64,000 nucleotides of DNA, taken from NCBI GenBank assembly GCA_949358305.1, contig OX442317.1:14760491-14824490 (forward strand), read 5' to 3'. Shown one piece after another: positions 57,401 to 64,000 of this stretch (its first letter is position 1; every line of letters starts with the position of its first letter). The notes beneath the pieces were generated by a model that did no database searches, had not been told where the DNA came from, and saw only the letters and a program-made list of their open reading frames with translations. The stretch comes from Strigamia acuminata. Lineage: Eukaryota > Arthropoda > Chilopoda > Geophilomorpha > Linotaeniidae. Made by a program: the position numbers and the translations under genes.

Positions 57401-58912
57401 AAAACTTACATTGAAGCCTTCTACTAAGGTTTAAACACTATTTCAGAACATTCAGACACATTGGTCTTGTGGTGTTTGTGCTAAGTCAACTGTGACGTCA
57501 AATGAGATCAAAAGTTTATTCTTTCAAATTATTGCTTGGATGTTGCTAAAACTTACATTGAAGCTTTCTACTAAGGTTTAAACACTATTTCAGAACATTC
57601 AGAAACATTGGTCTTGTGATGTTTGTGCTAAGTCAACTGTGATGTCAAATGGGATCAAAAGTTTATTCTTCCAAATCATTGCTTGGATGTTGCTAAAACT
57701 TACATTGAAGCCTTCTACTAAGGTTTAAACACTATTTCAGAACATTCAGAGACATTGGTCTTGTGATGTTTGTGCTAAGTCAACTGTGATGTCAAATGAG
57801 ATCAAAAGTTTATTCTTTCAAATCATTGCTTGGATGTTGCTAAAACTTACATTAAAGCTTTCTACTAAAGTTTAAACACTATTTCAGAACATTCAGAGAC
57901 ATTGGTCTTGTGGTGTTTGTGCTAAGTCAACTGTGATGAGATCAAAAGTCTATTCTCTTAAATCATTGCTTAGATGTTGCTAAAACTTACATTGAAGCCG
58001 TCTACTAAGGTTTAAACACTATTTCAAAACATTCAGAGACATTGGTCTTGTGATGTTTGTGCTAAGTCAACTGTGATAAGATCAAAAGTCTATTCTCCCA
58101 AATCATTGCTTGGATGTTGCTAAAACTTACATTGAAGCCTTCTACTAAGGTTTAAACACTATTTCAGAACATTCAGAGACATTGGTTTGTGGTGTTTGTG
58201 CTAAGTCAACTGTGATGTCAAATGAGATCAAAAGTTTATTCTTTCAAATTATTGCTTGGATGTTGCTAACACTTACATTGAAGCCTTCTACTAAGGTTTA
58301 AATACTATTTCTAAACATTCAGAGACATTGGTCTTGTGGTGTTTGTGCTAAGTCAACTGTGATGAGATCAAAAGTCTATTCTCCCAAATCATTGCTTGGA
58401 TGTTGCTAAAACTTACATTGAAGCCTTCTACTAAGGTTTAAACACTATTTCAGAACATTCAGAGACATTGGTTTGTGGTGTTTGTGCTAAGTCAACTGTG
58501 ATGTCAAATGAGATCAAAAGTTTATTCTTTCAAATTATTGCTTGGATGTTGCTAAAACTAACATTGAAGCCTTCTACTAAGGTTTAAACACTATTTCAGA
58601 ACATTCAGAGACATTGGTCTTGTGGTGTTTGTGCTAAGTCAACTGTGATGAGATCAAAAGTCTATTTTCCCAAATCATTTCTTGGATGTTGCTAAAACTT
58701 ACATTAAAGCTTTCTACTAAGGTTTAAACACTATTTCAGAACATTCAGAGACATTGGTCTTGTGATGTTTGTGCTAAGTCAACTGTGATGAGATCAAAAG
58801 TCTATTCTCCCAAATCATTGCTTGGATGTTGCTAAAACTTACATTAAAGCTTTCTACTAAGGTTTAAACACTATTTCAAAACATTCAGAGACATTGGTCT
58901 TGTGATGTTTGT
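48435..58912. repeat. Satellite array 3
   Basis: About 73 monomers continuing array 2 in phase. From the start to about 51829 it matches array 2 at +13509 (4881 plus C and its duplicate). Marker TAAGATTTAAAC recurs at 49100, 52829 and 56132 and TTTGTTCTAAG at 49860, 53589 and 56892, giving block spacings of 3729 and 3303; the 426-bp difference equals three monomers (140+140+146). Ends at the D LTR. Confidence 0.97.
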
Positions 58913-59942
58913 TGTTGCCAGCAATCTTTGTGATCGTGTTGGCTGACAAACATTCGATGTATATGTGACAAATGCAAAATGCCGATTTTATAGGCCTAAA
59001 TCTTTGCATCGTCATGTAGTGCTTAACTCTCTCCTTTTCTTCTAACCTGGTTGTGGTTTCTGTTTCTCCCAGTCTCAGGGCTGCTTGGCTCATCCTTTTG
59101 AGTAAGTAATCCCAGGAGAAAAATGGTATAACACCAAAACAAACCGTTTTATTTATTTAAAGGAGGAAAAACAACAACATCATACTTAATGGCTACGCAT
59201 CTTGACAACAACTCTGCCTAGCAACCGTGAACAATGGCGCAAGGCAAACTTAAATCTAACAAACAATTACTTGTAAATAAAGGCTAACAGTAAATAAAGA
59301 CAAAAGAACAATGTTGAGCTTAAACCCAATACCTCCAAAGAGGGCACTACATGTCTCAAACTTAACCCTTAACAACCAAGTAATAACACGTAATAAAAGC
59401 TTAGTATAAACATCTATCATTGGCATAAAATACACAAGTTATTAAATACTATCAACCCCTATGCTGTGTTCCAGTGAAATGTCGACACTAACTATCAAAA
59501 GGCCACCAGAACCGCACCTTAAGCACATGGCGGTCTAGCAACAGCTGAGAGACGCGAATGAAAGCAGAACCGATCCAAACTGACTTCCAGGGCCGTCCAA
59601 GGCATGACAAAAACGCCGGGACTTCCAACTCAGTACGGGAACCTTGCAGAGAAGCCAAACGAGGCGTTTCCAAGCCGCTCTCATTCCCGCATGCGTACCC
59701 AAAGCGCTCAATGTCTGCACAACCACTACCGACGCCCTGCAGTGCTCGATTCTAGCCAACCCACGTTTCAGACGACCACTAAACACCCGGAACAACTAGC
59801 AAAGGTTAATTGCAATCAAAACAATACATAAAACTCTTACAAAACTAATATTTCTCTTAAACATACAGCTAAAAGGACCTTCTACTAATTTCAGGTGAAA
59901 CGCGAGTCTCCTAATCTTTTTGTTGCGTTCTTGCTCGCAACA
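58913..59942 (-). repeat. 3' LTR of D (1030 bp)
   Basis: Sense strand TGTTGC...GCAACA. Positions 59921-59942 are identical to the C LTR tip. Several blocks align with the C LTR (AGAGGGC, TTAACAACCA, AAAAGCTTAG). No second copy in the window, so the boundary rests on similarity to C and on the satellite junction. Confidence 0.85.
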
Positions 59943-59985
59943 TTGCTCCCAGCCAAAAAGGAAGAGAGCAGCCGCCCTGAAGTAA
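59943..59985 (-). other. Pyrimidine-rich pre-LTR junction of D
   Basis: Sense strand CTCTCTTCCTTTTT then GGCTGGGAGCAA before TGTTGC, close to C. Confidence 0.55.
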
Positions 59986-62033
59986 TCGCACGCAAAAAGG
60001 AAGGACCGAACATTCACCAAGCCTGTGTCTAATGGCAAACCCCAATCACAAAACAAAGAACCCCTTTTCCCAAACGAAAAATTGAATTGACCTTTCTGTT
60101 AACAATCCCAAATACACGAACGAGAACGGGTCCCCTGAAACGAGAAGGCACCAAATAGACTGCAGAAGAATACAACTAAAATAACAATAACTTATCAGCA
60201 AAATCTCTAGACTAAAAATTCACGCCTGTCTTACTGCATAAATAAACGGTAACAGGAAATTCGCTCATGAGAGTAAATTCTGAATAAGGTCGTCGAATTG
60301 AAATTAATCAACTGCAGTCACCTGAACTAAATTCTAATAACACTCCGAACGCGAACACCGTACCCCGTCTACAAAGCAACTCGAAACTGACGCTACTCGC
60401 ACGTTAACTGAGAAAAACCTTGCCTACTTCTATCGACTAATTAACTAAAGCAAAAAATCTCGTACTTAACCTAAGCTTTTTAACAAATCAAAACCTATCT
60501 TTGGAAAAATCAAAGTGAGAATTATTTCCAAAGAAATCTAAGAAGGCACGGCCTTTTTACTTAAAAGAAGGATTCCTATTAGCTAAAGACTGGGCGAAAA
60601 TTACAAACACAGCTCCAAACGGAATAACGACCCGACCTAGATTTTAACTCTACAATAAGAAGGGCTTAATTCTACAATTCGCTAATGAAGGCTAAGTTCA
60701 CCCTTAATTCTAATGCCACAACTAAAGCACGATAACGTACGCAGCTCAAAAACCCAAAACGAGGAAACTGTTACCCGACTAACGAAACCAAACGAAATAG
60801 GAATTCGAACCCAAAGAAAAAATCCGCCCCTTACTACAACGTGTGCTTAATTCTCTCATGGCACTCGTACGGAAGCCGACATGAACGTTCTTGCCACTCA
60901 ACATATCCTTACAAAGGCCCGAACCGAACAAAAACGACTCCAAAACTCACCATGACCTGAACAAAGCGCAAGTAATCGTTTCCCCACTGCAACATGTCTC
61001 TCCCTTTTGCGAACGAAAATTCGAAAAGGGGAACTTTTAACCCTAAATAAATTGCAGCAAACACTTTTTTACCCACTAGAATAGTAATCCAACCGAAAAA
61101 CAATTGAATTTCTAAGAAGAATGACGAAAAACTGAAAACCTCAGCCAAACTTCTGTCTATCTGAATGCAGAATTAATTTGTCTTTGCTTAGCCCTTCCCA
61201 TAACACATGCAAAAACTGTATCCACGGCTACCGCCATTTTGCTTCAGATAGAGTGCCGCAGACAAACTCAACCGCCAGACACTCCACTTTACTCATTCTG
61301 GATGGTCACTCTGGACAACAATAAATTAAAGCAACTCGGGGCCCTTGAATCTTAACCAAGTTCTGCAGTATGCAGATGAAAAGCTATTTTCTAAATTAAT
61401 AACGCTAAAACTTGCTCTGTCTTTTTTCTAACAAGGGACCCTGCCTCCAACGCATTCAACTAGAGAAGAGAATCGCGCAACGAAGCGGCGAGGACTAGAC
61501 AATCTCAACTCGCGCGGGAAGGAGAAGAAACTTATAAAGAAAAACGCTTAAATTCACTTCTGTAAAACCACTAATACCTTTTAACTTGAATAAATCATTC
61601 ACGCTAACATTAAAGAAAGAACAATCCCCGATAAGCAATTGCATTACTCTCACTGCAAGGGATCGTCTTGTTGAGAAGTCCACCCAACTATGTGGAACTC
61701 CCAAGCTAAACTCACTTAATTCCTAAGCTGGGCGTCCTAAATTTCTAACAAAGGGTCTCTCTCTCTCTCATAACTTATTACTAAGTCAACTCGTACGGAT
61801 CTGCTCCCTAAAAACAGAAAATGCGCTGACCAGTACGTGACAAACGTAATTAACCCACTAACCCGAATATCTAACTATGAACCTCCTCAGCGGGATCAAG
61901 AAGACTTCGGTGGGCGACCCCCTGGCGTGCACTCCAGTGGGTCAACCAGACCAAAGTCCTGACACGCGGCCACCACACTATAACTTAACCTCCCGTCTTC
62001 CATTTTATATATCCTTATATTTCCTCCCGGGCG

Positions 62034-62067
62034 AAAAAAAAAAAAAATTAGAGAGCGGGGGGGGGGG
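62034..62067. repeat. Homopolymer runs A14 and G11
   Basis: A run at 62034-62047 and G run at 62057-62067, separated by a short GA-rich spacer. Length may be unreliable in the assembly. Confidence 0.8.
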
Positions 62068-63393
62068 CTTGCCTCACATGTCTTATACTGAACTAACGAC
62101 TAATACTTTCAAGAAAGAAAAAGGTTTATGACGCTTGTCTGGTCTGAGATCAACTTAAAAAGAGCTAAATTAAACACGTTTTAAATTAAAAGTCAACCTG
62201 TTGGAAATTTGATCCAGAATAGACCGGACTACCAAATAACCTATCCCCTTTGACAAATTCGACACAACTAGACTTCTTCTAAAACACGTAAGCGTCTGTA
62301 TATCTAAGCAAAATCTTCCAATATCAACACTCGTCTACGATTCTAAAACAGCTGACAGTAGACGAATGAACTTTGACTATTTCTATAACGACAGACTAAA
62401 CCAAGTAACTAACGTGACACGCAGCATCACCGGACATCCTCACGTTCTAAGATCAGTTGAGATCCACAATCCCCAACTCCAACCATACTCTGGGCTAAAG
62501 AGGGAAAAGCGTCGCAAGCGACCCAATCACGCTTAGACTACCGGCCAATTGCTGGCATGACGACGAAAATAGCTTGGAGTTATACTTCGGAGACCCGCAC
62601 TTATTCTTACTTGAGAGAGAGAGAGCTGTCCCAACGAAAATCTCAATTCTAAAGACAAGGGAACAGCCTGCAGGCTGTTTCTTATCGCCTAATATAAGAA
62701 CGCCTGTGGTCAGCCAAATTACTGACCTCTCTAAACTTGGTGAGACATGGTCTCGGCTTCTAATTTTGGAGGGAATACCTTTGGTCACCTCTCCCCACTT
62801 TTTAATCAAAGGTGGGCACTGAAAAAAAAACCAATGATTCCAATTCTCAATTTCTGTTTTGCAACGAGAACTGAGCTCCCTTAACTTTCTTGTGCTCTTC
62901 ATGCCCCCAGCTAACCTCAACCCCCCAACTAAACGTCTCGACACTGCTTAGGTCGGAACGTGCTCAAACAAGGGGTTGCCTTTTCTTCCTAACTGCAGCT
63001 CAAGAAAAAGTCGTGTAACTGTGGCTGCTTTTTCGCCTTCCTAAATTGGAAGGTGACTTCACTTGTTGGTGCGAGTCCAAAACGCTTCTAGCTCTAGTTC
63101 GTAAATCGTGCGCTCGCTTGCAAACCAACAAACTAAACTGTGCCTACTCCTTCAGCATCTCAAACTGTAGGAAAATGGCAATGAACAACGATGAGCGCAT
63201 TTAAGCCCCTATTCGTTGTCTTCTCACTACTGCTAGCGTCAAGCTGCAGTTTGCCTCGGAATGCCCTATGGTCCAGAGAGGACAGGACATGACCATGACC
63301 ATGCTTTTCAGATCATGGGTCTTGAAGCTCCTGACACTAGCATTCTATGCATGCGAATTGTCATGGACAACTGGCATCTCTATATTTGAGTTT

Positions 63394-63480
63394 GATGGAC
63401 CAACGGTTAACCAACTAAACTTTCTTCTACTCTAATTCTTGGGCTTGATGGACCAACTGTTAACCAACTAAACCTTTCTC
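63394..63480. repeat. Two-unit minisatellite in D shared with C
   Basis: GATGGACCAAC(G/T)GTTAACC at 63394 and 63447 (spacing 53), the counterpart of the C repeat at 44027-44110. Confidence 0.75.
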
Positions 63481-63654
63481 TCACATGAATGTAAGTCAGC
63501 GGGACTTTTGGTCGCTCACTGACCTCGCGCTTTTTCTGGTGAGACTTTAATAAGTAAATGGGTCTCAGCTCAATTCTTACTTATTATTTGCTAATTTTCT
63601 GTCCTACGCGATTCTTGTAACGAAAACTCATTTGCTTAAATTGTGGGACTACTA

Positions 63655-64000
63655 TGGGTCTATTGCGGAAGATCCCCTAGAACCGATAAACTGTGTGGTC
63701 TATTGCGGAAGACCAGCCTAGAACCGATAGAGTTTGTGGTTTATTTGGGAAAACCAACCTAAAACCTCTTAACCTATGTGATTTATCAGGGTAAACCACA
63801 TAAAACTGCGAAGAATATATGATTTATCGGGGAAAACCAACTAAAACCTCTAAAGCTGTGTGATTTATCGAGGAAAACCACCTAAAACCTCTAAAGCTGT
63901 GTGATTTATCGAGGAAAACCACCTAAAACCTCTAAAGCTGTGTGATTTATCGAGGAAAACCACCTAAAACCTCTAAAGCTGTGTGATTTATCGGGGAAAA
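63655..64000. repeat. 41-bp minisatellite in D
   Basis: Tandem units with GATTTATCGAGGAAAACC and CCTAAAACCTCTAAAG, period 41 bp in the regular part (units start 63856 and 63897), increasingly diverged to the left. Runs past the window end. Confidence 0.9.

Larger units (their letters stand above)
58913..64000 (-). mobile_element. Non-autonomous LTR element D, truncated by the window end
   Basis: A relative of C: same 22-bp LTR tip, same pyrimidine-rich junction and shared interior blocks and minisatellites, but a shorter LTR (1030 bp). Orientation is minus by analogy with C. Its 5' LTR, primer site and any hairpin lie beyond 64000. The first 4 kb of interior has no gag or pol, though proteins further on cannot be excluded. 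Left flank in satellite is TTTGT; the target duplicate cannot be checked. Confidence 0.85.
59943..64000 (-). other. Non-coding interior of D
   Basis: 4.06 kb with no ORF above 150 codons and no recognisable protein. It contains blocks shared with C, a homopolymer A14/G11 pair at 62034-62067, short CT/GA runs and two minisatellites. A YY1-like CCGCCATTTTG lies near 61231. Confidence 0.75.

Noticed and set aside
62495-62944. 149-codon minus-strand ORF in D
   Set aside because: No domain recognised, no similarity to gag-pol, and it overlaps an equally open opposite frame.

Overview
The window is a heterochromatin-like stretch of an animal (probably invertebrate) genome. It has no host gene that I can recognise. 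It holds about 27 kb of one tandem satellite (monomers of about 140 and 147 bp) broken by LTR retrotransposons. BEL/Pao pol genes, large LTRs, animal-type cis motifs and a long higher-order satellite point to a metazoan. I cannot name the species.

Layout: (1) 1-5311, the right part of a BEL/Pao element on + (copy A1), entering the window in the gag zinc knuckles and ending with a 1274-bp LTR. (2) 5312-14873, satellite array 1. (3) 14874-32932, a nested pair. Element B (+, two 1510-bp LTRs, 5-bp target duplication ACTGT) has a second BEL/Pao element, A2 (-, 22849-31645, two 1289-bp LTRs, 4-bp duplication GTGT), inside its 3' LTR. (4) 32933-39810, satellite array 2. (5) 39811-48434, element C (-, two 1576-bp LTRs, 4-bp duplication AAGT), a complete LTR element with no gag or pol. 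(6) 48435-58912, satellite array 3. (7) 58913-64000, element D (-), a relative of C cut by the window end; only its 3' LTR and about 4 kb of non-coding interior are seen.

How the parts relate: A1 and A2 are one subfamily and B is a sister subfamily. Each encodes one long gag-pol (zinc knuckles, aspartic protease, RT, RNase H, integrase, C-terminal domain). A2 is intact, B has one in-frame TGA near the end, and A1 is open as far as seen. C and D lack proteins. C shares with A and B an offset tRNA-His-like primer site and a leader hairpin whose stem pairs co-vary; C and D share with A and B a pyrimidine-rich 3' junction and LTR tips TGTTGC...GC(A/T)ACA. The simplest reading is that C and D are non-autonomous passengers mobilised by A/B-type machinery. 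Order of events: satellite array, then B, then A2 into B. C split the same array separately.

Most interesting signals: the co-varying leader hairpin shared by A2, B and C; the pyrimidine-rich tract where a polypurine tract is expected; three of four satellite insertions falling in about 19 bp of the 140-bp monomer; and nested higher-order repeats (1299, about 3305, 4881, 3729 and 3303 bp).
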